10,370 bases of DNA, taken from positions 1 through 10,370 of the forward strand of contig JABHEX010000374.1 of the NCBI GenBank assembly GCA_018676385.1, read 5' to 3'. Position 1 is the first letter of the stretch, and each line of letters opens with the position of its first letter. This document shows positions 1 to 6,723 of the stretch, piece after piece. The translations under genes were made by a program, and so were the position numbers. This stretch comes from Akkermansiaceae bacterium (GTDB lineage Bacteria; Verrucomicrobiota; Verrucomicrobiia; Verrucomicrobiales; Akkermansiaceae). The notes under the pieces were generated by a model, which saw only the letters and a list, made by a program, of their open reading frames with translations, ran no database searches and was not told the DNA's origin.

Positions 1-336
1 CCAGGCGTCGAACAAACCGGGGTAACAAACTCCGCCGACGGTGGTCATGCCGCCGAGCTGACCGCTGCGTTCCAGCAGAAGTGTCTTGGCTCCGGCGCGT
101 CCGGCTTGAATGGCTGCGACAGTACCGGCGGTGCCGCCTCCGACGACAACGACATCGACGTCCGTGGTCAGATCGGTGGCGAGTTCTTCGGGTTCGCTTC
201 TGACGTTGGTGCCATCGCGACGGGCGAGCGCGACATGGGTGGTACTGGCAATGGCCATGCTGGCAATGCCGTATTGGATGAACTTACGTCGGTCTGTGGA
301 CAGCTCATCGTGGTTCGGATTGTCTTTTTCCTTCAT
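1..336 (-). CDS. FAD-dependent oxidoreductase, exported, 5' part only (cut by window edge)
   Basis: The first 112 residues are visible, reading from the ATG at 336-334 to the window edge with no stop. Residues 1-40 look like a twin-arginine export signal: DRRKFIQYG at about 15-23, then a short hydrophobic stretch (IASMAIAST) and an Ala-rich end. Residues 60-100 form a classic N-terminal Rossmann nucleotide-binding fold: a beta strand DVVVVGGG, the GxGxxG-type turn GGGTAGTVAAIQAGRAGA, and a second strand TLLLERSGQLGG ending in the acidic residue that binds ribose. The continuation MTTVGGVCYPGLFDAW is typical of the FAD_oxidored family (PF12831), common in Planctomycetes and Verrucomicrobia. 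FAD binding is well supported. The substrate is unknown because the catalytic C-terminal part is missing. The position before the twin arginines is Asp rather than Ser/Thr, so Tat export is likely but not certain. The gene lies 168 bp downstream of the transglutaminase-like gene, with a terminator-like hairpin between them. Confidence 0.88.
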   Translation of the reverse strand, partial: MKEKDNPNHDELSTDRRKFIQYGIASMAIASTTHVALARRDGTNVRSEPEELATDLTTDVDVVVVGGGTAGTVAAIQAGRAGAKTLLLERSGQLGGMTTVGGVCYPGLFDAW

Positions 337-425
337 AATATTGGGTTCTTATTTAAATGATTCCTACGCATCCAGCGAGCATATCTTGTCTTTTCTATGA
401 ATTGACCGTAAGTTTTAATGGCATA

Positions 426-440
426 CGCCTCGGCGAGGCG
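426..440. repeat. Short perfect inverted repeat (6 bp stem, 3-nt loop)
   Basis: CGCCTC-GGC-GAGGCG is a perfect palindrome about 20 bp beyond the terminator-like hairpin and about 90 bp upstream of the oxidoreductase start. It has no T-run on either side, so it does not look like a terminator. It may be part of a dispersed intergenic repeat together with the neighbouring hairpin, or an operator. Only the palindrome itself is seen directly. Confidence 0.45.
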
Positions 441-449
441 CCCCTGCCG

Positions 450-482
450 ATCAAAAACAACGGCGGACCCGTAGCCCCGCCG
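450..482 (-). terminator. Probable intrinsic terminator of the transglutaminase-like gene
   Basis: Read on the minus strand, a CGGCGG/CCGCCG stem (6 bp, 10-nt loop, positions 482 to 461) is followed directly by TTGTTTTT (460 to 453). It starts about 23 nt past the stop codon at 505-507. Stem and U-rich tail have the right order for a rho-independent terminator of the upstream minus-strand gene. The loop is long and the tail is interrupted by one G, so efficiency may be moderate. Confidence 0.55.
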
Positions 483-504
483 ATTGAGATTTTTTTTCGA
501 TGCT

Positions 505-2640
505 TTACTTCACCGGAGTCAGGGTGAAGTCCTTGATGGAAAACCCTTTGGCGTAGCCGTCGGTTTTGTGCGAAAACGTCAGTGTGTTTTTGCCTTCGGA
601 CAGGACAAGGATAACGGGCTCGGTATTCTCCCACATGCCGATGGTGTGAGGTAGTTCGATGCTGGCTGCATTGGGTTTACCATTGACGGCAATAACGAGG
701 TGCTGTTTCCAGCTTGGTGTAGCCACCTTGGCAGTGAGTCGGTATTTTCCGTTTTTGGGAGCATCGACGGTGTATTCGAATGTTTGCCCTCCGCCATTGC
801 GGCTGAAGTGGAGTTGTTTACCGCCGAGCTGGCTATCCATGAAGATGATCTTGCCATTGCTCTTGGTGGGATTGGTGGTGGCGGCAGCGGGGATGGTGAT
901 AACGCCTTGTTTGTTGACGGTGACCTCGCGGTCTTTTTTCGTCATTTTCACCTTGGTGATTTCCACCTTTTCCTTGGTCACGTTGGCCTCGCCGATGTCT
1001 TCACCGACGGCGGCGAGTGTCTTGGCTTTGGATGTTTCGATGATGTCCTTCTGGGTGTAGAGGGAGGCGCTGTACCAGAACTCTGGTTTTGTCCGGGACT
1101 TGAATCCGAATGCGCGGGGTTCACCGACGACGTCGCCGATCCACTGGGCGCGTTTGACCTGCATAAATGACTTGCCGGTGGCGCGGGCCTGGGTATTAGC
1201 GAGGAAATCGAGGTCCCTGTCGTAGCGACCTTTGGTCCATCCAATGCCCCAGCCACCGCCGAGACAAACGACCCAGCCTTTGGGGGTCCAGTGGGCGAGG
1301 GCGGCGTGGCCGCGCTGTGGCCGGGCGATCGTTGGGATGCCGAACGCGCGTAGAATAAACCGACCAATAAAGGCGCGGCGTCCGCAGATGCCACCATTCA
1401 TCAGGATATTCTGGAAGAATTGTAGCTCAGGTTTGTCGAACTTGTTGTCCTGTGAGCCGTAACGGATGTCGCTTCTAACAAGTGCGACGTATCGCCAGCG
1501 GTAGTCCTTGGTGGAAATGTGGTCGGGGCGGTAGTTGTGCAGCATGGCGCGTCCCCAGGTGAGAATTTCCTCGGGCTCCTCACCATTCACCACCATGCGG
1601 TAGTCCCAGGTGCTCAGACTTGCGAATGCCGGGTCCAGCTCGCCATCGAGGAAGGCTTTTTCAAAATGCAGATAGCGTTTCACCGGATCAACGGTGGTGG
1701 GAGCCTTAGTGTCAGCAACGGCATTGCGCTGTTTGATGGGTGTGGCGTGCTCGAGGGCAACAGCCAGGGCGAGCTTTGGCAGGGGACCTTCGGTGACCTT
1801 GTTGCTGGCCTTCTGGATGTCGGTGAGGATTTTCATCGCCTGACCGTAATTGCCGTTCTTGGCACCATCGGCGACGGCCATCTGCACCAGCAGATCGTCG
1901 GAGGAAAGCAACGTGTCGATGAGTTTTTTCTGCTCGGCTCCCTTCTCGGCGAAGGCGGCCAGGCCACTTGGGGTGGCTTCCATGAGCACGACAAATTTTG
2001 CCAGTTTAGCGTCGAGTTTGTCGCTGGTCAGTTTGGATTTCAGGCCGAGGTTCTTGACCGCTTGAAGGGTGTCTGCTTTTGCCTTGGTGAGTGTTTCATT
2101 AGCGTTCTTCAGCGCTTTCTCATACTTGGTTTTGTGTTTCAGTGCCTTGTCGAGGTCTGCCTGGCGTTCCTTGAGTGCATCTTCGCCATCTTTTTTGTTT
2201 TTCTCCCAGTTAGCGAGTTCCTTCTCGGCTGCCTCACGCTCGGCGTCGGTCTTGGCCTTCTTGAGCTTTTCCTTGGCTGCCTTGATGCCCTTGTCGGCAC
2301 CGCCAATCCATTTGCCCTTGGCGTGGGCAACGAGTGCCTGTCCCTTTTTGATTTCGCCCATGTTTTTCTGGGCTTCGGCGAGTGCCTTGTTGGCGGAGGT
2401 TTCGTTGCCACGGGCTTTCTCAACGGCGGATGTTTTTGCCCCGCTCAGCTTGGGTAGTGCCTTGGTGATCTCTATCTTCAGCGATTCGAGTTGCGTGGCG
2501 TATTGTTTCTCAAGTTGCTGTCCCGCCTGGGTGAGCTCCACCTTTGGTGCGCTCTTTTTTTTGCGTGCCCATGCGTCCGGAGTGATGATGGTAGCGGTAG
2601 CGACGATGACGCAGATGGTCGTGATGGTTGGTTTTTTCAT
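505..2640 (-). CDS. Exported coiled-coil protein with transglutaminase-like domain and C-terminal beta-sandwich
   Basis: 711 residues. The start at 2640 gives a standard signal peptide (MKK, hydrophobic 5-20, likely cleavage after AWA near residue 25). Residues about 40-200 are rich in Lys, Ala and Glu with heptad-like spacing, so a long coiled coil is likely. Residues about 320-500 resemble a transglutaminase/cysteine-protease-like core: a helix-starting Cys in GGICGRRAFIGRF (Cys419), a His strand GHAALAHW (His445, His450) followed by GW, and a possible acidic partner in RYDRD (Asp474/Asp476). Residues about 595-711 look like a galactose-binding or CBM-type beta-sandwich (GKYRLTAKV, VNGKPNA, EGKNTLTF, IKDFTL). 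The protein probably acts outside the cytoplasmic membrane, on peptide or acylated polymer or as a structural factor. The Cys-His pairing is read from motifs only, and activity is inferred. It is followed by a terminator and diverges from the sulfatase gene. Confidence 0.82.
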   Translation of the reverse strand: MKKPTITTICVIVATATIITPDAWARKKKSAPKVELTQAGQQLEKQYATQLESLKIEITKALPKLSGAKTSAVEKARGNETSANKALAEAQKNMGEIKKGQALVAHAKGKWIGGADKGIKAAKEKLKKAKTDAEREAAEKELANWEKNKKDGEDALKERQADLDKALKHKTKYEKALKNANETLTKAKADTLQAVKNLGLKSKLTSDKLDAKLAKFVVLMEATPSGLAAFAEKGAEQKKLIDTLLSSDDLLVQMAVADGAKNGNYGQAMKILTDIQKASNKVTEGPLPKLALAVALEHATPIKQRNAVADTKAPTTVDPVKRYLHFEKAFLDGELDPAFASLSTWDYRMVVNGEEPEEILTWGRAMLHNYRPDHISTKDYRWRYVALVRSDIRYGSQDNKFDKPELQFFQNILMNGGICGRRAFIGRFILRAFGIPTIARPQRGHAALAHWTPKGWVVCLGGGWGIGWTKGRYDRDLDFLANTQARATGKSFMQVKRAQWIGDVVGEPRAFGFKSRTKPEFWYSASLYTQKDIIETSKAKTLAAVGEDIGEANVTKEKVEITKVKMTKKDREVTVNKQGVITIPAAATTNPTKSNGKIIFMDSQLGGKQLHFSRNGGGQTFEYTVDAPKNGKYRLTAKVATPSWKQHLVIAVNGKPNAASIELPHTIGMWENTEPVILVLSEGKNTLTFSHKTDGYAKGFSIKDFTLTPVK

Positions 2641-2807
2641 AAGTTGGTTTAAAATGACGGATTTTAGATCCGGCGATCAATTGAAGAACAAAGGCAATAC
2701 AACATGGATGCCGGTTATCTTTCGGACAACTGTAAATTACGACTGCGTGGTGAGATATTTTTTTTTGTGCTGTAAGATTGCCCCATCGAATGCCAGTAAT
2801 ATTGTGG
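2641..2807. promoter_or_regulatory. Divergent intergenic region between transglutaminase-like and sulfatase genes
   Basis: This 167 bp must hold the promoters of both divergent genes, because each start codon borders it. It is AT-rich towards the sulfatase side, with a run of nine or more T around 2757-2766. A small palindrome CGGAT-TTTAG-ATCCG (2658-2672) sits in the leader of the minus-strand gene. I could not find a convincing -35/-10 pair for either direction, and neither start has a Shine-Dalgarno match. Confidence 0.4.
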
Positions 2808-4196
2808 ATGAAATTATTTATTTCTGCTGTTGGTTTCGCTATGTGTTTCAGCTCGCTCGTATTAGCGATTGAGAAACCCAACGTCATTCTCGTGATGGCG
2901 GATGACTTGGGTTACCAAGACTTGGGCTGCTATGACCATCCTGAGATCAAAACGCCGGTGCTCGACAAGCTGGCGGCGGGCGGTGTGCGATTTACTGATT
3001 TTCATTCCGGTGCGACCGTCTGCACACCGTCGCGTATGGCGTTACTCACCGGGGCGTATCCTACCAAGCTTGGTTGGACCCAGGGAGTGGTGGGATACAA
3101 GATGGGGAAACACGACGGCATGAGCACCAAGGCGCTGACCATCGCTGAGATTTTTAAATCCGAGGGCTACGCCACTGGCATGTCGGGTAAGTGGCACATC
3201 GGTGATCAACCAGACACCGATCCGAACGCGCAGGGGTTTGACAGTTTTTACGGCCTGCTGATGAGCAATAATCAGACTAAGGAGTTGCTGCGTGATGGCA
3301 AGGTGATCGAGAACCCGTTTGAGAATCGATTGCTCACCGAGAAGTTCACTACCGAGGCGATTCGTTTTGTTAGGAAAAATAAGGAAAATCCATTTTTCCT
3401 CTACATTCCGCACACCGCCCCGCATTTCCCTGTTGAGCCGCATCCGGACTGGAAAGGGAAGTCGTCGTTTGGAAGATACGGAGATGTCGTTGAGGAGATT
3501 GATGCTCGCATGGGGGAGTTGTTAGGTGAGTTAAAAAAACTTGGCTTGGAAAAGAAAACCATCGTCGTGTTCTGCTCGGACAACGGCCCGAACCCACGTG
3601 AAAAAGCCAACTGCCTTCCGTATCGCGGCGAAAAGTGGTCGGCGCTGGAAGGCGGAACCCGGGTGCCGTGCATCATTTCCTGGCCTGACAAACTGGCTGC
3701 CGGAAAAACCTACGCTGGACTAACAAGTGCGATGGATTTGCTGCCGACTCTGAGTGAGGCGTGCGGCATCGATTGGCAGAAAAAGAGTAAAGGTCAGCCG
3801 AAGATTGACGGCCTGAGTATTTGGCAAAGCCTACACGGAAAAGCCGACCACCCACGCAACGAATTGCTTCTCTGGCACGGCATGGAAGCCGAGCCGCAAT
3901 CGATTCGTGTGGGCGAGTGGAAGCTGTTCTTTGACCGTCGTCACGCGCTCGAGGGACTTGGGGCGAGGCGTAAGACCAAGCAGCAGGCGGAAAAAATCAT
4001 GCCTTACATTGACGGGTTGAAAAAAGACCAACCGAACCCGCCGATTTTGTTTAATGTCGCCAAAGACCCTGGTGAAACCACTGACCTCAACGAGAAGTTT
4101 CCCGATAAGGTGAAGGGGCTAACAGAACGTGCGGATCAGCTGATGAAGCAGATGAGGAGTCACGGCATCTTGCCGTTGTCGGTGCCGGGGAAATAG
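2808..4196 (+). CDS. Secreted type I (formylglycine-dependent) sulfatase
   Basis: 462 residues from the ATG at 2808. This start gives a clean signal peptide (MKLFISAVGFAMCF..., cleavage near LVLA, residue 20). Upstream in-frame starts at 2778 (TTG) and 2790 (ATG) would add extra N-terminal residues before the signal peptide. The order of motifs is that of alkaline-phosphatase-superfamily sulfatases: NVILVMADDLGYQD with the metal-binding Asp pair (32-33), the signature CTPSR with Cys72 as the residue converted to formylglycine, GKWHIG (Lys128, His130), HTAPH (His202, His206), CSDNGP (Asp258, Asn259) and YRGEKWSALEGGTRVP (Lys276). All expected active-site residues are present and the length is normal. 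It should hydrolyse a sulfate ester, probably on a sulfated glycan, outside the cytoplasm; the exact substrate cannot be read. No maturase (FGE or anSME) or glycoside hydrolase is in the window. It is the only plus-strand gene. Confidence 0.95.
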   Translation: MKLFISAVGFAMCFSSLVLAIEKPNVILVMADDLGYQDLGCYDHPEIKTPVLDKLAAGGVRFTDFHSGATVCTPSRMALLTGAYPTKLGWTQGVVGYKMGKHDGMSTKALTIAEIFKSEGYATGMSGKWHIGDQPDTDPNAQGFDSFYGLLMSNNQTKELLRDGKVIENPFENRLLTEKFTTEAIRFVRKNKENPFFLYIPHTAPHFPVEPHPDWKGKSSFGRYGDVVEEIDARMGELLGELKKLGLEKKTIVVFCSDNGPNPREKANCLPYRGEKWSALEGGTRVPCIISWPDKLAAGKTYAGLTSAMDLLPTLSEACGIDWQKKSKGQPKIDGLSIWQSLHGKADHPRNELLLWHGMEAEPQSIRVGEWKLFFDRRHALEGLGARRKTKQQAEKIMPYIDGLKKDQPNPPILFNVAKDPGETTDLNEKFPDKVKGLTERADQLMKQMRSHGILPLSVPGK

Positions 4197-4260
4197 GGGA
4201 GGGTGGACAATCCTGTCCACTGAGATTTAAAAGGTGCGGACAGGATTGTCCGCTCTCCCT
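4196..4260. terminator. Stop-to-stop hairpin between convergent genes, possible bidirectional terminator
   Basis: Perfect 14-bp inverted arms GGACAATCCTGTCC (4205-4218) and GGACAGGATTGTCC (4238-4251) are separated by 19 nt. In the plus-strand RNA, pairing continues outward with G-C, A-U and G-U pairs to 4196/4260, giving a 23 bp stem. It reaches exactly the last base of the sulfatase TAG and overlaps the TAG (4259-4261) of the opposing gene. No U-run follows on either strand, so it is not a canonical intrinsic terminator. It may stop converging polymerases, protect mRNA 3' ends, or be a dispersed repeat. Confidence 0.6.
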
Positions 4261-6577
4261 ACTTAGCCTTCTTCGCCTGTTCAAATGGGATGAGCTTCTC
4301 GGGTTTGCCGCCTTCCACGGACTTGACCATGTTGTCATACATTCTTTTCCAACGGCCGGAGGTTAGCCCTCTTTTCAGATTCGGGTCGGCGTTGATTTTA
4401 TCGAGGTAAGGTTTGGCACTCGGGCCGTAGGCATTGAGGATGGTGAGGATGGCGCGGGCCTTGAATCCGAACTTCCCGTCGGGTGCCTCAAGCATTGCCC
4501 AGCTCCATTCGAGACCTTCCTCGATGTCGAGCTCGGCAAGGATCAGGGCGGCCGACTGCATGGATGCCATTGGGTTGTGGTACGATTGGTAATTCGGATC
4601 TTTGTTGACGGCGACGTGTTTCACCTTGTCGGCGACAAGATGAAACTCTTTTTTGGGCATGGCGCGCAGCATGTTCATACCATTGGCGCGAGCTTCTTGG
4701 CGCGGGTTATCGGCGAGTTTGAGTACCGCTCGATAGAAAAGTTTTTTATCCTTCACGAGCCCGGCGGCGAAGGGGTCTTTGGCAAGGATGTTCAGGGCGT
4801 TTGCCACGGCTTTGTCGGTCAGGCTAAACTTGTCACCTGGCTCGTCGGCAACCACAAGCTTGAGCATGTCTTGGTAGTAGGGGTAGGCCGTTTTTCCGTG
4901 CCAACAGATGGCATAGGAAGCAGCGGCACGCACCTTCGGGTGTTCCTTGGCATCCTGCAACACACTGCCGATGAGTTTGGTCTGCGGCAGTGCCCATTCC
5001 GGCGGGCATTTGTAACCAAAAAATCCGATCGCGCTGCGCTTCTCGATGTCGGTGCCCTTTGTAATCAGCGCAACAACCTTCGGGATGAAGTCGCCTTTAC
5101 GGTTGCGTAAAGTCCAGACAGCTCCACGAGTGACCTGTGGTGCTGAGTGGCCAAACAGTCCGATCAGTTCGTCCTCGCTCAGGCTGTTGTAATCGATCTC
5201 GCTGGCGCCGATGACGGCGTCCACCTCGCTGTCCTTGGTCCACAGTGACTGGTCGGCATTTTTCCCAGTGATGTAGAGTTGCTTGCGTGGCAGGCAGTAG
5301 GCGAGCAGCAGCGATCCGTCGTCGTTACAGCTTTTGGAAAACTTGCCGTCGTAGGAAAACTTGTCATCCCACCGGCGGTAGAGCGTGCGCACCCAGTTTC
5401 CCTTTTTGAAAAATGCCTGCGATGTTTTTGGGCCGGCGACGTTGGCGCCGAGTGGTGTCCACAGCACATTAAAATAGTGTGTCGCGTGTCCGGTTTCTTG
5501 GATATTGTGGGATGCTGCTGATTGCTCTGAGAAGAATTTTGTGGCTTCCTTTTCCCCGGCGAGTGCCATCACAATGGCGGCCATCGCACTGCTGCCGTTA
5601 TTGTTGAAAACGCGTGTGTTAGGATCATGCACACCGTAGGGCAGGGCACCTTCACCGGCATAGGTTTTGTAGAATGCCACGCTGCGATTGACGCCTTGTT
5701 GGATCTCCTCCTTGTCCTTGACCGGGCACTTCAGCGCCATCTGCATTCCGATGACGGTGGTCAGGCTTGGGTTGTTGATATGGGCGTAGCCGGGCAACCG
5801 ACCGTTGCGTTTGACCGTCGCCAATCGGTGCCCCCAGATACCCGCCGGGTCCTGGCCGCGTGCCATTGTTAGGGCATAGGCGTTGAGCGCGGGCAGCACG
5901 GATTTATCACCCGTGAGTAGATGATACTCGGCAAGTGCGATCATCTGGTATCCCCAGTACCAACCGATGTAGCCCATGTCCGTATCGCCTTTGAGTAGGG
6001 CTGCGAGTTTTTCGAGGTCCGGTGCCTTCGCCCACTTTTGCTTGGGAAGTTCTCTTCTAACAATATCAGTGTATTTTTTCTCACCGGTGGCTAACAGTCC
6101 GATCCATCCGACGGTTACTTGGCCATTGGCATAGCTTTTTGATTTTACCATCTGGTCGGCAATGCGTGTGACGATCGCGTTGGTCTTGTTGCAATGCCAC
6201 GGCGCGTTTTTGCTATAGGAACCGAGCGACTGAAGCTGGAGATCGACTTTCCTGCCGTCTTTTAACGTAAGCGATAGCACACCCTTACCGCTTTCGGCGG
6301 TATCAATCGCAGCGGCAAGTTCCTGACGCGCGTGTTGGTTAAACTTCGTGCCATTCGCGCCGACGATGACGTCACCTTTTTTAATCTTACCGTCAGCAGG
6401 GGATCCTTTATCGACGCTCTGCACGCTGAACGAGTTCTTTGATCCCTGAGCGATGATACCCGTTGGCCCGAGCTGGTGGCTACTGTTCTTTGCGGCGAGG
6501 GCTGAATGGTTGATAATGCAGCAGCCAAGCAGAATGGTGCTGATGAGACAGGGGAGTAATCTAAGTCGGGTTTTCAT
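4259..6577 (-). CDS. Exported PDZ-domain protein with alpha-toroid and HEAT-like repeats (DUF6288-like)
   Basis: 772 residues. The N-terminus is a signal peptide (MKTRLRLLPCLISTILLGCC...); cleavage after ALAA (residue 29) fits signal peptidase I. LLGC at 16-19 also resembles a lipobox, so a lipoprotein is possible. Residues about 36-118 form a PDZ domain (LGPTG entry, VDKGSPADGKIKKGDVIVGANG, LTLKDGRKVDLQL). Residues about 130-440 are alpha-helical with VGWIGLLATGEKKYTD, GWYWGYQMIALAEYHLLTG and QDPAGIWGH, recalling the alpha/alpha toroid of terpene-cyclase-like folds. Residues about 460-735 look like HEAT-type helical repeats (LFGHSAPQVTRGAVWTLRN, HPKVRAAASYAICWHG). The LGPTG-plus-PDZ start and overall layout match my recollection of DUF6288 proteins of Planctomycetes and Verrucomicrobia, whose function is unknown. 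No catalytic motif is evident, so a binding or scaffold role outside the cytoplasm is inferred. Confidence 0.85.
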   Translation of the reverse strand: MKTRLRLLPCLISTILLGCCIINHSALAAKNSSHQLGPTGIIAQGSKNSFSVQSVDKGSPADGKIKKGDVIVGANGTKFNQHARQELAAAIDTAESGKGVLSLTLKDGRKVDLQLQSLGSYSKNAPWHCNKTNAIVTRIADQMVKSKSYANGQVTVGWIGLLATGEKKYTDIVRRELPKQKWAKAPDLEKLAALLKGDTDMGYIGWYWGYQMIALAEYHLLTGDKSVLPALNAYALTMARGQDPAGIWGHRLATVKRNGRLPGYAHINNPSLTTVIGMQMALKCPVKDKEEIQQGVNRSVAFYKTYAGEGALPYGVHDPNTRVFNNNGSSAMAAIVMALAGEKEATKFFSEQSAASHNIQETGHATHYFNVLWTPLGANVAGPKTSQAFFKKGNWVRTLYRRWDDKFSYDGKFSKSCNDDGSLLLAYCLPRKQLYITGKNADQSLWTKDSEVDAVIGASEIDYNSLSEDELIGLFGHSAPQVTRGAVWTLRNRKGDFIPKVVALITKGTDIEKRSAIGFFGYKCPPEWALPQTKLIGSVLQDAKEHPKVRAAASYAICWHGKTAYPYYQDMLKLVVADEPGDKFSLTDKAVANALNILAKDPFAAGLVKDKKLFYRAVLKLADNPRQEARANGMNMLRAMPKKEFHLVADKVKHVAVNKDPNYQSYHNPMASMQSAALILAELDIEEGLEWSWAMLEAPDGKFGFKARAILTILNAYGPSAKPYLDKINADPNLKRGLTSGRWKRMYDNMVKSVEGGKPEKLIPFEQAKKAK

Positions 6578-6723
6578 AAAATGGTAGAATGGCAGTGATA
6601 AGACGGGGTGACAGCCTCGTCAAATACGCCGCCGGGTGTTTGTTTTTTGCGATTTCTTCAGTAGATTGTTCTGGGAGTAGAGTGATTAGTGGTGTTCTGT
6701 AATGGTATTTACGAACATACGCC
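6578..6723. other. Intergenic gap between SGNH-TPR and PDZ genes
   Basis: 146 bp on the same-strand path between two minus-strand genes. Apart from the promoter at 6595-6623 I see no RNA gene and no terminator with a U-run. GACGGGG-TGACAG-CCTCGTC (6602-6621 region) can fold only with a G-U pair and overlaps the promoter -35 and spacer, so it may be incidental. Confidence 0.35.
6595..6623 (-). promoter_or_regulatory. Sigma-70-like promoter of the PDZ/DUF6288-like gene
   Basis: On the minus strand, TTGACG (6623-6618, five of six to the -35 consensus) is separated by exactly 17 bp from TATCAC (6600-6595, four of six to the -10 consensus). The ATG is only 17 nt beyond the -10 box, so the predicted leader is about 10 nt and the mRNA would be nearly leaderless, which fits the lack of a Shine-Dalgarno sequence. 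This implies the gene can be transcribed independently of the SGNH-TPR gene 146 bp upstream. Confidence 0.5.

Noticed and set aside
397..409. 13-base match (ATGAATTGACCGT) to the inverted sequence at 9423-9435 in the REPIN-like right arm
   Set aside because: One 13-mer shared between strands is roughly expected by chance in 10 kb, and the match at 397-409 has no second palindrome arm or GTAG.
1519..2457. Long plus-strand open frame (312 codons) opposite the transglutaminase-like gene
   Set aside because: It is antisense to a well supported gene with signal peptide and domains. Its translation is a Phe/Leu/Gly/Cys-rich product typical of the complement of Lys/Ala/Glu-rich coiled-coil codons.
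2658..2672. Palindrome CGGAT-TTTAG-ATCCG in the leader of the transglutaminase-like gene
   Set aside because: Only 5 bp of stem with a 5-nt loop and no repeat copies seen; too weak to call an operator or riboswitch.
2069..2872. Plus-strand open frame of 267 codons, Ser/Ala/Phe-rich and membrane-like
   Set aside because: It is a shadow of the coiled-coil coding region and runs across the divergent promoter region into the sulfatase signal peptide in another frame. It has no recognisable domain.
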